Assembly: GCF_000720455.1 (NCBI RefSeq)
Contig: NZ_JOAK01000001.1
Span: 248,001 to 312,000 of the forward strand
DNA length: 64,000 bases
Direction: 5' to 3'
DNA from: Streptomyces virginiae
GTDB taxonomy: Bacteria; Actinomycetota; Actinomycetes; Streptomycetales; Streptomycetaceae
Shown here: positions 32,003-42,168 of the stretch, one piece after another
Layout of the letters: the number at the start of each line of letters is the position of its first letter
How positions within the stretch are numbered: position 1 is the first letter of the stretch
The notes under the pieces: generated by a model
What the model was told of the DNA's origin: nothing
The model's database searches: none
What the model saw: the letters and a program-made list of their open reading frames with translations, nothing else
Made by a program: the position numbers and the translations under genes

Positions 32003-34866
32003 TCAGCCCGCGGCCCGGCGGGCCAGCGCGCCGCTGGAGCGGGTGACCAGCGCCGCCAGCAGGGCCGCGCCCAGCGGGACCACCACGAGCAGCTCCGCGA
32101 GGGTGTCCCACGGCACGGAGATCGGCACGTAGGGCGCGGCCTCCTCCAGCGACATGTAGCCCTTCGCGACGGAGTGCTCGTACAGCGCCTCCAGCTCCCG
32201 GCGCTGCACCAGGCGCAGGCCGACCGCGGGCAGGATCCCGGCCGCCGTGCCCAGGACGACGCCCATCAGGGCGACCACCCCGCACTGGAAGCCGCTCAGC
32301 GTCCGCCGCACCCTCGGCGCCGCGCCCACGGCCGCGAGGGTCTTCAGATCGGCCTCGGCGTCGGCCTGGGCGAGCCCGGTGGCGATTCCGGCCGCGCCGA
32401 TGGTGACCAGACCGGCGAAGACGGTCAGGGCGAGCAGGCCGAGGCTGTCGTTGCCCTCGTAGCCCGCCTCGATGCGCACGGTCGCCTCCACGCCCATGCG
32501 GTCGATCTCCCCGGCGATCCGCTGCCGCTGCTGGCTGGTCGCCGTCCCGTCGAGGGTGAAGTACGACCCGGACGGAGCGGTGGCCAGCCCTGCGGCCTTG
32601 GCCGCCGCGGGCGGCAGGATCAGGTCCAGGCCCCAGCCATCGGCCGACTCGGGTGCCAGGTGGACGGGCAGGACCTTGTCCTCACCGGGCGGATCCTGGC
32701 CCAGCGGGGGGAAGGAGTCGACCCCGTCCTTGGCCATGACGACCCGGAGGGTCAGCTTGCCGTCCTTGACCTGGCGCTTGTCGAAGGCGACGGCGCGGCC
32801 CTCCTTGAGGGCGGACACGGAACCCGGGTCGGTGACCGCGAGCACGCTCAGCAGCTTCTCGTCGGCGACGACCACCGGTTCCGCCGTGGAGCGCTCACCC
32901 TCCTTGCAGCGCCAGTCCTGACGCAGTTCCCGGGCCTGCGCCTCGGTGAAGTCGTCGGGGCCCCCGGGGCTGTCCTGGAGCGGGCAGCGCTGTTCCTTGG
33001 GCTTGATGACCTCGATTCGGCCGCAGCCGGGTTGCACGGAGAACGACTCGCAGCTCGGCATGCCGACGACCAGTCGGTCGACGTCCGCCCGCACCGCCAC
33101 GGGAAGGTTCTTGGAGAGCGCGTCGCGCAGGGCGGGCACCTCCTTGTGGGCGGAGCTCTCCCTGGCTTCCAGCTGCCCGGTGCCGTGCGGCAGGTCGGCG
33201 ACGTACTCGTGGCGCATCTGCACGTCCCGGCTGTGCTCGTACGTGGCCACCGCGACGGTGCCGGCGACGGCGGCCAGGACGGCGGCCACGGCGGGCGCCG
33301 TACGCCCCCGGTTGCGCACGGCGTCGCGCAGCGCGAGCCGCGGCGACAGCGGCATCCAGCGGCCGAGCCGGCCGAACAGGCCGACCAGGACCGGGGTGAG
33401 GGCGACGATGCCGAGCTCGGCGATGGCGCTGCCGCCGGCGACGACGGTGGAGCCCATGTTCGACGTGGTGCCGTAGAGGGCGATCGCGGCGCCGACGGCG
33501 ACGGCGATCAGGCCCAGGACCGGCAGCACCCGGTTGGCGCGGCGCACCCCGCGGCGGCCGGTCAGCGAGGCCAGCACGGTCTGCCGGGACGCGGTGACCG
33601 CGGGGACGATCGCGGACAGCAGGCCGGTCACCACGGCGAGGACGGCGATGCCGGCCAGTTCCAGCGGGCGGAAGTCCAGGCCGCCGAACCGGTTGCCGAG
33701 CTGCTGCTCCAGGACCGGGCGGAGCGCGATGGTGAGCACCACGCCGACCACGGTGCCGATGACGGCGGACACGGCGCCGATGACCAGGCCGCCGGAGAGC
33801 ACGATGGAGCGGATGTGGCGCCGGTCGCCGCCGTTGGCGCCGACCAGGCCGAGCTGGCGCCGCGAACGTCGGGCGCCGACGGCGAAGGCCGGTCCGGCGA
33901 GCAGGCAGATCTCCAGCATGGCGAGGCCCACGACGGTGGCCGCGACGGCGACTTCGGAGGTGCCGCCGGCGCCCTTCTGGTAACGCTCCTTGGGTTCCTG
34001 CTGGTAGAGCGGTACGTCAGCGTCGGCCGGCGGGTCGAGGCGGACGGTGCGGGAGAGGACCACCAGGGCCTTGCTGTTGGCGGCCTTCACCATGTTCCAC
34101 GTGAAACCGTCGCCGCCGACCTTGACCAGATAGCTCACGTTGGGCCGGACGCCGCGGGAGCCGGAGGTCTGGAGAGCCTGGTGGAGCGGGGCGATCATGC
34201 TCCCGGGCGGGGCGATGACCTGGACTCTGGAGAGCTCGCTCGGCAGCTCGTACGCGCCGACGATCTTGTACGAGGTGGTCGCTCCGCGCGGGGTGACCGA
34301 GGAGCCGACGAAGAGGCCCGAGTTCTCCAGGAAGGCGGTGGTCGCGACGATTTCGCCGGCGCGCTCGGGCAGTCGGCCGCGGTCGACCGTGATCATGCCC
34401 GCCACGAGCGGGCTCTGCGTGTCGAGTTCGCGCAGCTCGGTGTCGAGCAGCCCGTGGCGGGTGCGGATCTTGCCCTGGCCCACGGCGTCCCTGACGGCCT
34501 GGGTCCCGGCGGGGAGCGCGGACGCGTCCAGCTCGTCGGACCTGTCCCGCGACGGCGACGGTGAGCCCGTCAGCTTGTCGTAGCCCCCGACGGGCGCATA
34601 GTTGGTCGCGTCGGGCAGCTGGTAGATGGGCACGTTCAGGTACGAGGGGGTCACCCGGGCGTCGGCCGCCCCGATCTCGCGTGACAGGGCCTGCTCGGGG
34701 GAGAGTTCGGCGCTGCGCAGGGTGAGGTCGGCGGCGCTCACGCCGACGATCGGCAGGGCGATCATCGCGAGGACCAGGGAGCTGCGGCCCTTGGCGCGCC
34801 AGGCGTCGCGGCGCGCGATGCGCAGGGCCGCGACCCAGGAGTGGTACCAGCCTTGGAGCGAGGAGG

Positions 34867-34870
<4 letters not shown>
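32003..34870 (-). CDS. MacB/FtsX-type ABC transporter permease
   Basis: Large membrane protein of 955 aa, encoded with its ATPase (4-bp GTGA overlap). One N-terminal membrane helix lies near 28-48 (S-L-V-L-A-M-I-A-L-P-I-V-G-V-S), then a large outside domain. Two FtsX blocks of three to four helices lie near 330-470 and 840-950, with a second outside domain between. This is the ten-helix layout of peptide/antibiotic-type exporters in Gram-positives. GTG start and an AGGAGG-like sequence inside the end of the ATPase gene support the chosen N-terminus. Substrate unknown; the PadR regulator upstream suggests response to a toxic compound or envelope stress. A degenerate parS-like sequence lies inside. 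Confidence 0.88.
34094..34107. promoter_or_regulatory. Degenerate parS-like sequence inside the permease gene
   Basis: GTTCCACGTGAAAC differs from the parS core at a single position (C for T at position 4). It falls in coding sequence, so its use by ParB is uncertain. Confidence 0.4.
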
Positions 34871-35613
<743 letters not shown>

Positions 35614-35638
35614 GAGGGTTCCCCCCTGGAACGGTGGT

Positions 35639-36289
35639 TCAGGCGCGCCGCGTACGGGCGGTGCGGGGCCGGTCGGTGGTGGTCGGGGCCGTGGTCTCGG
35701 CGGCGGCCTGGGGTGGTTCGGGTGCCGCGGCTCTCCGGTCGGCCGGCAGGGAGAGCCGGACGAGCCGGGCTTCGCAGTGGTCGAGCCAGCGGGCCTCGGC
35801 CTCGGTCTGGAAGATCAGCTGTTCCAGGACGAGCAGCCAGGCGACGTCGTCGCGTTCGCGTGACTGCCCGCTCTCGACCGCCGCGAGCGCGGTGGCCTTG
35901 AGCCGGGTGTAGTCCTGCATCGCGCGGATCGTGGCGTGCCGCTGGGACTGGATGACGGCGCGGATGTCCACGCCGGGGGCGCCCACGGCCATGGCGAGCT
36001 TGATGGACAGCTCGTCGCGGGGCGGGTTGGCCCGGTCGACGGGGCGCTCGTACCACTCGCGCAGTTCGGTGCGTCCGGTGTCGGTGATGGCGTACAGCGT
36101 GTGTCCCGCGGCGTCTTCGCCGTCGGGTGCGACGAGGCCGTCGCGTTCGAGGCGGGCCAGGGTCGTGTAGACCTGCCCGACGTTGAGCGGCCAGGTGGAG
36201 CCGGTCCGGGATTCGAACTCGGTACGCAGCTGGGAGCCGTACCGAGGACCCCGTTCCAGTAGGGCCAGGAGCCCGTGACGGATCGACAT
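35639..36289 (-). CDS. PadR-family transcriptional regulator
   Basis: Regulator of 216 aa heading the ABC exporter operon. The PadR winged helix covers residues 1-80 (L-L-A-L-L-E-R-G-P-R-Y-G-S-Q-L and G-Q-V-Y-T-T-L-A-R-L-E-R-D-G-L-V). A Vir-type helical C-terminal domain runs to about 180 and a disordered Pro/Ala/Thr tail ends the protein. Its own start codon is embedded in a perfect palindrome, strongly suggesting autorepression of the whole operon. The inducer is unknown. Confidence 0.92.
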   Translation of the reverse strand: MSIRHGLLALLERGPRYGSQLRTEFESRTGSTWPLNVGQVYTTLARLERDGLVAPDGEDAAGHTLYAITDTGRTELREWYERPVDRANPPRDELSIKLAMAVGAPGVDIRAVIQSQRHATIRAMQDYTRLKATALAAVESGQSRERDDVAWLLVLEQLIFQTEAEARWLDHCEARLVRLSLPADRRAAAPEPPQAAAETTAPTTTDRPRTARTRRA

Positions 36290-36312
36290 ACTCGGTATGT
36301 ATACCGAGTATG
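36287..36312. promoter_or_regulatory. 26-bp palindromic operator overlapping the padR start codon
   Basis: Two 12-bp arms CATACTCGGTAT and ATACCGAGTATG flank a GT centre. The left arm contains the padR ATG (36289-36287 on the minus strand). Reading the minus strand, a TATACA -10-like sequence lies within the palindrome eight bases before the ATG. Binding would therefore block promoter and start site together. Confidence 0.8.
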
Positions 36313-36372
36313 TTCACGCAGGGCAACCATCCTGGGGTGTGCTTCGGGCCGGGGGAGGGGTCGGCGGCGGGT

Positions 36373-36951
36373 CTACGCGCCCCGGCGCAGCCGTACGCCC
36401 AGATAGCCCAGACCCAGCCCCATCAGGGCGAAGCCGGTGCCCAGCGGCAGTATGTGCGCGGCCAGGTCCGCGGCGCGGTCGTTCGGCTCGGTGCCGAGCG
36501 CGGTGACCGTGTCACGCACCGTCGGGGCGGCCGCCGAGGGCCGCGCCTGCGCCTGCGGCGGCCGCGTGCGCGGCGGGGGCGGCGGGTTCGGCGGTGTGGG
36601 CTCGGTGCGCGGGCGCACCGGCAGTGGCCGGGAGGCGATGAGCAGCTCCGGGTTGGCGGGCTCGCCGGCCGGTCGGCCCGGCCGCTCGCGGCCGACCCCG
36701 GCGGCGCTCCCCGCCAGCTCCTCGTGGGGTTCGTCGCTCTCGTCCCGCTCGAAGTCCGTGGTGTGCGGCGCCCGCGCGGCCTGGGCCGCCCGGGCCGCCT
36801 GGGCGGGGTGCGGCGCGGTGTGCTCGGCGGGGGTGCGGTGCGGATGGGCCGGGCTGAGGGGTCCGGCGTACACGGAGGCGGCGGGCGCGAGGGCGGCGGC
36901 GGCCAGTGCCGCGCAGGCCAGCCAGCGTGACGGACGGAAGCCTTGGATCAC
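36373..36951 (-). CDS. Secreted, membrane-anchored low-complexity protein
   Basis: Protein of 192 aa that I cannot assign to a named family. A signal peptide is clear at residues 1-29 (R-P-S-R-W-L-A-C-A-A-L-A-A-A-A-L-A-P-A-A-S-V-Y-A). A long disordered stretch rich in Pro, Ala, Arg and Glu follows, then one C-terminal membrane helix at about 165-187 ending L-R-R-R-G-A. The layout (signal peptide, disordered outside, C-terminal anchor) resembles small actinobacterial surface proteins. A 147-bp gap containing the kinase terminator precedes it. Confidence 0.7.
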   Translation of the reverse strand: MIQGFRPSRWLACAALAAAALAPAASVYAGPLSPAHPHRTPAEHTAPHPAQAARAAQAARAPHTTDFERDESDEPHEELAGSAAGVGRERPGRPAGEPANPELLIASRPLPVRPRTEPTPPNPPPPPRTRPPQAQARPSAAAPTVRDTVTALGTEPNDRAADLAAHILPLGTGFALMGLGLGYLGVRLRRGA

Positions 36952-37032
36952 GGGGAGCCCCTCCCGTCCCGAGCGGCCGGCGTGCTCGCTGGAGTCAGCG
37001 ATATGCGCTCAGATTTACATAGTGGGGCAAAA

Positions 37033-37072
37033 CCGGCATCCCGGACGCCCTATCGGGTGTCCGGGATGCCGG
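37033..37072. terminator. Hairpin terminator after the first Ser/Thr kinase
   Basis: An 18-bp stem with one G-T wobble (arms 37033-37050 and 37055-37072, loop TATC) lies 27 bp past the kinase stop codon. Confidence 0.8.
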
Positions 37073-37098
37073 TGTGTCGTGACGTCAGCGCGGGCCGG

Positions 37099-38757
37099 CT
37101 ACTCCGGATTGCCGGTGGACACGGTCAGCGTGTACTCCACGCCTTCCTTGTTGATCTTGTCTCCGGCTGCCGGGGACTGGCTCAGCACCGTGTCCTTGCC
37201 GTAGACGGCCTCGTCCTTCGGGACGATGGTGTACTTGCCGCCCGAGGCCTGGATGCACTCCTTCACCGACAGCAGGTTCTTGTACTTGAGGTCCGGCGCC
37301 GAGTACTTGCCGGCCTCGCTGTAGTGCTTCGTGGGCTCCGAGCACTTCTTCGGGTCGATCGTGCGCGTGACGTCGGGGCCCTTGAACCCGGCCTTCGCCG
37401 ACGCGGACGTGGAGGCGCCCGGATCGGCGGTGTCGCCCTTGTCCTTGTCGTCGCCGTTCATCGAGATCGCCGCGATCAGACCGCCGACGGCCAGCAGCGC
37501 CACCGCGATCGCGCCCACGACCACCGGCATGTTCCGCTTGCCGTCGCCGCCGGAGCCCGACGGGCTCGCCGTGCCCGTCGGGGAGATCGTGTACGGGGGC
37601 GGGGTCTGCGGCGCGTACTGCGCCTGCGGCGGGGGCGTGTGCGGGTAGGCGTAGCCGCCCTGCGCGTGCGGCTGCGGGGCGGGCGTCGGCGCGTACGGGG
37701 CCGGCGTCGGGTTGTGCGGCGCCTGGTAGGGCTGCTGCACCGACTGCGGCGGGGCCTGGAAGCCGGAGTCCACCGGCGGGAACACGGCCGAGGACACGCC
37801 CGCGCCGCTGCTCAGGGGCCCCTGGCCCTGCACGATGACCGGCGCGCCGGTCTGCCCGGAGCCCAGTACCCGCGCGACCTCGTCGCCCATGGCCGCGGCC
37901 GTCGGGAAGCGCTCGTTCGGGTTCTTCTTCAGCGCGCGCGCCACCAGCGCGTCCATCGCCGGGGTCACCGACCGGTTGATGGAGGACGGGGCGACCGGCT
38001 CCTCCTGCACGTGGGCGTACGCGATGGCCAGCGGCGAGTCCGCGTCGAACGGGATCCGTCCCGTCAGCAGCTGGAACAGCATGATGCCGACCGAGTACAG
38101 GTCGGACCGGGCGTCGACGCCGCGCCCCAGGGCCTGTTCGGGCGAGAGGTACTGCGGGGTGCCGACGACCATGCCGGTCTGCGTCATCGAGGTGACCCCC
38201 GACTGCATGGCGCGGGCGATGCCGAAGTCCATCACCTTGACCACGCCGCGCTTGTTGACCATCACGTTGCCGGGCTTGATGTCGCGGTGGACGAGGCCCA
38301 TCTCGTGGCTGGTCTCCAGGGCGGCCAGCACGTCGGCCGTCACCTTCAGCGCCTTGTCCGCAGGCATGGCGCCGTACTGCCGGATGTCCGCTTCGAGCAC
38401 CGAGCCGAGCGGCTTGCCCTCCACGTACTCCATGACGATGTACGGCATCACCGCGCCGTCGCCGGAGCGACCGCCGCCGAACGACACTTCGCCTTCACCG
38501 GTGTCGAAGACCGAGACGATGTTCGTGTGCGACAGTTTCGCTACAGCCTGGGCCTCACGGCGGAACCGCTCGCGGAAGGACTGTTCCCGGCCGAGGTCGC
38601 TGTGCAGGGTCTTGATGGCGACCTGCCGGTCGAGCGCCGAGTCGTACGCCAGGTACACGGAGGCCATGCCGCCGGCCCCCAGCAAGTCCCTTAGCTGGTA
38701 ACGGCCACCGGCCAGAGAGCCGCCCGCGTACTGGCCCTGAGTGCCGTCCTGGCTCAT
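37099..38757 (-). CDS. Membrane Ser/Thr protein kinase, PknB-like, single PASTA-like domain
   Basis: Eukaryote-like receptor kinase of 552 aa. The kinase domain (15-285) has L-G-A-G-G-M-A-S-V, catalytic Lys49, H-R-D-I-K-P-G-N, D-F-G-I-A and G-T-P-Q-Y-L-S-P-E-Q. A long Pro/Gln/Tyr/Ala-rich juxtamembrane linker follows, then one helix at about 410-433. The outside part of ~120 residues ends with a single PASTA-like repeat (K-D-T-V-L-S-Q-S-P-A-A-G-D-K-I). The activation-loop threonines M-T-Q-T-G-M are intact. It is transcribed away from a second kinase; a 230-bp gap serves both promoters. Confidence 0.92.
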   Translation of the reverse strand: MSQDGTQGQYAGGSLAGGRYQLRDLLGAGGMASVYLAYDSALDRQVAIKTLHSDLGREQSFRERFRREAQAVAKLSHTNIVSVFDTGEGEVSFGGGRSGDGAVMPYIVMEYVEGKPLGSVLEADIRQYGAMPADKALKVTADVLAALETSHEMGLVHRDIKPGNVMVNKRGVVKVMDFGIARAMQSGVTSMTQTGMVVGTPQYLSPEQALGRGVDARSDLYSVGIMLFQLLTGRIPFDADSPLAIAYAHVQEEPVAPSSINRSVTPAMDALVARALKKNPNERFPTAAAMGDEVARVLGSGQTGAPVIVQGQGPLSSGAGVSSAVFPPVDSGFQAPPQSVQQPYQAPHNPTPAPYAPTPAPQPHAQGGYAYPHTPPPQAQYAPQTPPPYTISPTGTASPSGSGGDGKRNMPVVVGAIAVALLAVGGLIAAISMNGDDKDKGDTADPGASTSASAKAGFKGPDVTRTIDPKKCSEPTKHYSEAGKYSAPDLKYKNLLSVKECIQASGGKYTIVPKDEAVYGKDTVLSQSPAAGDKINKEGVEYTLTVSTGNPE

Positions 38758-38987
38758 GACTGTTGCTTCCCCTCGGCGTGTGTCCCCGCGCCCCTGGCGT
38801 GGCGCACGTGGCGCCCAGTCTGCCCCAGGGCAAGCACACGTCAAGCCAGGTGCCCGTTCCGTGACCACACGTGCACAGGGTGGCCTTGTCCGAACGGTGA
38901 CCGGTTCGGAGGCTGTAGCGTTCACCGGAGCACCAATAAAGAGGACTACCGCTGAGCGGCGGCCGAGAGATACGACGGCGAGGACTG

Positions 38988-40580
38988 ATGGCACCCGAAC
39001 CCGAGGGAAACGGCGCCGGGATGACCGATGGTCCTGAGCACTGGGGCGACGGTGGCCTGGTGGGCGACGGCCGTTACCGGCTGACGCACCGGCTGGGCCG
39101 CGGCGGCATGGCGGAGGTGTTCGCGGCCGAGGACGTGCGCCTGGGCCGAACCGTCGCCGTGAAGCTGCTGCGTGCCGACCTGGCCGAGGACCCGGTGTCC
39201 AAGGCCCGCTTCACCCGCGAGGCACAGTCCGTCGCCGGGCTGAACCACCACGCCGTCGTCGCCGTGTACGACTCGGGCGAGGACCGGGTCGGCCCGAACA
39301 CCGTCCCGTACATCGTGATGGAGCTGGTCGAGGGCCGCACCATCCGCGACCTGCTCATCAGCGCCGAGGCGCCGGGCCCCGAGCAGGCGCTCATCATCGT
39401 CTCGGGCGTGCTCGAAGCCCTCGCGTACTCGCACCAGCACGGCATCGTCCACCGCGACATCAAGCCGGCGAACGTCATCATCACCGACGCCGGCGCGGTC
39501 AAGGTGATGGACTTCGGCATCGCCCGCGCCCTGCACGGCGGGCAGGCGACGATGACCCAGACCGGCATGGTCATGGGCACCCCGCAGTACCTGTCGCCCG
39601 AACAGGCCCTCGGCAAGGCCGTGGACCACCGGTCCGACCTGTACGCGACCGGCTGCCTGCTGTACGAACTCCTCGCGCTGCGGCCCCCGTTCACCGGCGA
39701 GACCCCGCTCTCCGTGGTCTACCAGCACGTCCAGGACGCGCCCGTACCCCCCTCCCAGCTGCCCGAGGGCCACCACATCCCGCAGGAGCTCGACGGTCTC
39801 GTCATGCGCTCCCTCGCCAAGGACCCGGACGACCGGTTCCAGAGCGCCGAGGAGATGCGCGGGCTGGTCCAGTACGCGCTGCAGATGCTGCACGACCAGG
39901 GGCCGAACACCGGTACCTGGAACACCGGCCCGGTCACCATGGCGCTGCCGCACGGCCGCGGCGGCGCCGCCGCGACCACGGCCATGCCCGTGGGCGGGGG
40001 CGGCGGCGGGCACGGGTACGCCTCGAACGCCTCGACCTCGCAGTTCCAGCAGCCGATGGTGCCGCCGCTGAACCCGGACGACGGAACCGCCTTCCCCGGC
40101 GGTCCCGGCGGCGGCCAGGGCGGTCACAGCGGCGGCTACGAGGCCTACGACGACCGGGGCGGCAACGGCAGCCGCTGGAAGATGTGGCTGTTCGCGGTGC
40201 TCGCGATCGTCGCGATCGCGGGCGGCGTGGCCTACGCCGTCAACAACGTCGGCGGCGGCAACGGCGGCGAGAAGCAGGACCCGGGCACCAGCCAGACCGA
40301 GCCCAGCACCAAGCCGAGCGCATCCGACTCGCCGGACCCCACGCACTCGCGTCAGACGACGGACAACACGCCGTCGAACAACGACACTCCGCCTCCGACG
40401 ACCCGCACCCGGACGCAGACCGCCAGCCAGTCGCCCACGGCGTCGGCGTCGGCGTCGCCGAGCGCATCGGCGACGAAGAGCGCCACGGCGTCGGCGACCG
40501 CCTCGCCGACCAAGAGCGCCCCGGTCACCACGCAGCCCACGAAGTCCCAGCCGCCGCCGGGACCCGACAGCGCGGAGTGA
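38988..40580 (+). CDS. Membrane Ser/Thr protein kinase with Ser/Thr-rich outside tail
   Basis: Receptor-type kinase of 530 aa, divergent from the one above. The kinase domain (25-290) has L-G-R-G-G-M-A-E-V, catalytic Lys59, H-R-D-I-K-P-A-N, D-F-G-I-A and G-T-P-Q-Y-L-S-P-E-Q. A Gly-rich linker precedes one helix at about 396-418. Unlike its neighbour the outside region has no PASTA fold: it is a ~110-residue stretch of Thr, Ser, Pro and Ala, probably extended in the cell wall. The start could also be Met12 (39021). A perfect terminator follows. Confidence 0.92.
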   Translation: MAPEPEGNGAGMTDGPEHWGDGGLVGDGRYRLTHRLGRGGMAEVFAAEDVRLGRTVAVKLLRADLAEDPVSKARFTREAQSVAGLNHHAVVAVYDSGEDRVGPNTVPYIVMELVEGRTIRDLLISAEAPGPEQALIIVSGVLEALAYSHQHGIVHRDIKPANVIITDAGAVKVMDFGIARALHGGQATMTQTGMVMGTPQYLSPEQALGKAVDHRSDLYATGCLLYELLALRPPFTGETPLSVVYQHVQDAPVPPSQLPEGHHIPQELDGLVMRSLAKDPDDRFQSAEEMRGLVQYALQMLHDQGPNTGTWNTGPVTMALPHGRGGAAATTAMPVGGGGGGHGYASNASTSQFQQPMVPPLNPDDGTAFPGGPGGGQGGHSGGYEAYDDRGGNGSRWKMWLFAVLAIVAIAGGVAYAVNNVGGGNGGEKQDPGTSQTEPSTKPSASDSPDPTHSRQTTDNTPSNNDTPPPTTRTRTQTASQSPTASASASPSASATKSATASATASPTKSAPVTTQPTKSQPPPGPDSAE

Positions 40581-40587
40581 ACACGGG

Positions 40588-40621
40588 ACGGGCCCGGCGG
40601 AATCAATTCCGCCGGGCCCGT
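40588..40621. terminator. Bidirectional terminator between converging genes
   Basis: A perfect 15-bp stem (40588-40602 with 40607-40621) and loop TCAA sits between the second kinase and the PPOX gene, 8 bp from one stop and 18 bp from the other. Confidence 0.85.
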
Positions 40622-40638
40622 TCCCGTACGACGGCCGG

Positions 40639-41061
40639 TCAGAGGGCGGGCTGGTACAGCCGGTCGGGATTGCCGTTCCCGGCGAGCGAGTGCACGGTGA
40701 TGAACTGGGGTTCGATCCGCAGGTAGACGGGGTCGAAGACCTCGCCGTCCACGAAATGCGGACCCGGACCGAAGAGTTCCAGTTCTTCCGTGGTCGGCTC
40801 GACGACCTGCGCCGTTCCGGTGAACTGCACCGACCAGAGCCGGGGGTCCGGGGAATTGAAATTGTCGGCCCCGTACGACACCACGCTGCCGTTGCACGCC
40901 TGGTGGTGACCGAAACCGGCGTGCATTCTCAGCACGACCCCGCCGTCCACCACGAGGTGGCGGGCCAGCGCGAGGAAGGGCAGCGCGCGCATGCTGGTGG
41001 CCACCCGGCCGTACGGCACCCGGCTCAGCAGTTCGATGGCGTGGAGGTCCTCTGGGGGCAT
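40639..41061 (-). CDS. Pyridoxamine 5'-phosphate oxidase-like (PPOX) protein
   Basis: Small FMN-type split-barrel protein of about 140 aa. The N-terminus P-P-E-D-L-H-A-I-E-L-L-S-R-V-P-Y-G-R-V-A and the barrel strand H-L-V-V-D-G-G-V-V-L-R fit this family. The remaining part (Y-G-A-D-N-F and W-S-V-Q-F-T-G-T-A) matches PPOX strands lining the flavin. Substrate and cofactor (FMN or F420) cannot be told. An in-frame GTG three codons upstream is an alternative start. It lies beside the DosR-like response regulator, whose family often controls such genes. Confidence 0.8.
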   Translation of the reverse strand: MPPEDLHAIELLSRVPYGRVATSMRALPFLALARHLVVDGGVVLRMHAGFGHHQACNGSVVSYGADNFNSPDPRLWSVQFTGTAQVVEPTTEELELFGPGPHFVDGEVFDPVYLRIEPQFITVHSLAGNGNPDRLYQPAL

Positions 41062-41182
41062 GGCGTCCACTGTCCGGTACCGACACCGAGCCGGGAAAGA
41101 GGAGCCCGCCCCGACGAACGGGGACGTTGGTCCCGAATGAAACGCCCCGGCCCGTGGAACCGACCGCGCCCCGGACCGGGTG

Positions 41183-41860
41183 CTACCGCCTCTCCGCCTG
41201 CAGCCGGGCCACGTAGGCGGCGGCCTGGGAGCGGCGCTCCATGCCCAGCTTGGACAGCAGGCTGGAGACGTAGTTCTTGATGGTCTTCTCGGCCAGGTGC
41301 AGGCGCTCGCCGATGACGCGGTTGGTCAGGCCCTCGCCGATCAGGTCGAGGATCTTCCGCTCCTGCTCGGTCAGGTTGGCGAGGCGGTCGTCGCCCTTGC
41401 CGCCCTTGCCGTCGCGCAGCCGCTCCAGCACGCGGGCGGTGGCGACCGGGTCCAGCAGCGACTTGCCGGCGGCGACGTCACGCACGGCGCTGAGCAGCTC
41501 GTTCCCACGGATCGCCTTGAGCACGTAGCCCGAGGCGCCGGCCATGATCGCGTCGAAGAGGGCCTCGTCGTCGGCGAACGAGGTCAGCATCAGGCACTTG
41601 ACGTCCTCGTCCTGGGAGCGCACCTCGCGGCACACCTCCACACCGCTGCCGTCCGGCAGCCGGACGTCGAGGACGGCCACGTCCGGGCGGGTGGCGGGGA
41701 TGCGGACCAGGGCGTCGGCGGCCGTACCGGCCTCGCCGACGATCTCGATGTCCTCTTCGACCGACAGCAGCTCGTGGACGCCCCGACGGACCACTTCGTG
41801 GTCGTCCAGGAGGAATACCTTGATTTTTCCGTCTTCGCGCACGAAGTCAGTTTCACACAC
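41183..41860 (-). CDS. DosR/DevR-like LuxR-family response regulator (orphan)
   Basis: Response regulator of 225 aa with no kinase gene adjacent. The receiver domain has L-L-D-D-H-E near 17-22 and a phospho-acceptor Asp in V-A-V-L-D-V-R-L-P-D-G. The LuxR helix-turn-helix covers about 158-220 (L-T-E-Q-E-R-K-I-L-D-L-I-G-E-G-L-T-N). Sequence style (D-D-H-E-V-V-R-R-G-V-H-E-L-L) is close to DosR/DevR of mycobacteria. A GAAGGGG ribosome-binding site precedes the GTG. It is divergent from the second bkd operon, which makes that operon a candidate target. Confidence 0.9.
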   Translation of the reverse strand: MCETDFVREDGKIKVFLLDDHEVVRRGVHELLSVEEDIEIVGEAGTAADALVRIPATRPDVAVLDVRLPDGSGVEVCREVRSQDEDVKCLMLTSFADDEALFDAIMAGASGYVLKAIRGNELLSAVRDVAAGKSLLDPVATARVLERLRDGKGGKGDDRLANLTEQERKILDLIGEGLTNRVIGERLHLAEKTIKNYVSSLLSKLGMERRSQAAAYVARLQAERR

Positions 41861-42168
41861 TCACCCCTTCCCTGCCGGAGTTACCCGGGATAACGTGCCG
41901 TTGTTCCCGGCCCCTGCAAGGCTGTGACCAGTGGTTGTTCCCGTCGCTGCGGATTTACTTGGAAATCCAAGCAAAAACGCAGGTCAAACGGGGTTTCGCA
42001 GTTATGCGGCGCACTGGGTAACGTGCATTGCGCAGGGCACTCGCCGGGACGCCTGTCACGCCTGAATCCCGTACGCGACGCGCACCCACCCCGTGCGCTC
42101 GTTACGGATGCAGGTGAGCCGCACTGGACCCCGGAGAACCCGGGTGCCGGACCGACGGAGGAGCACAA
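41861..42168. promoter_or_regulatory. 308-bp divergent control region between the response regulator and bkd operon 2
   Basis: This gap has no gene. It holds a perfect inverted repeat CTTGGAAATCCAAG at 41958-41971, nested in a wider GGATTT...AAATCC arrangement, and ATTGCGCAG at 42027-42035, shared with bkd operon 1. No clear -35/-10 pair is certain. Confidence 0.5.

Noticed and set aside
31520..34564. Plus-strand open frame of about 1000 codons opposite the ABC permease
   Set aside because: Antisense shadow of the FtsX permease; low-complexity Gln/His/Gly/Ala text and no ribosome-binding site.
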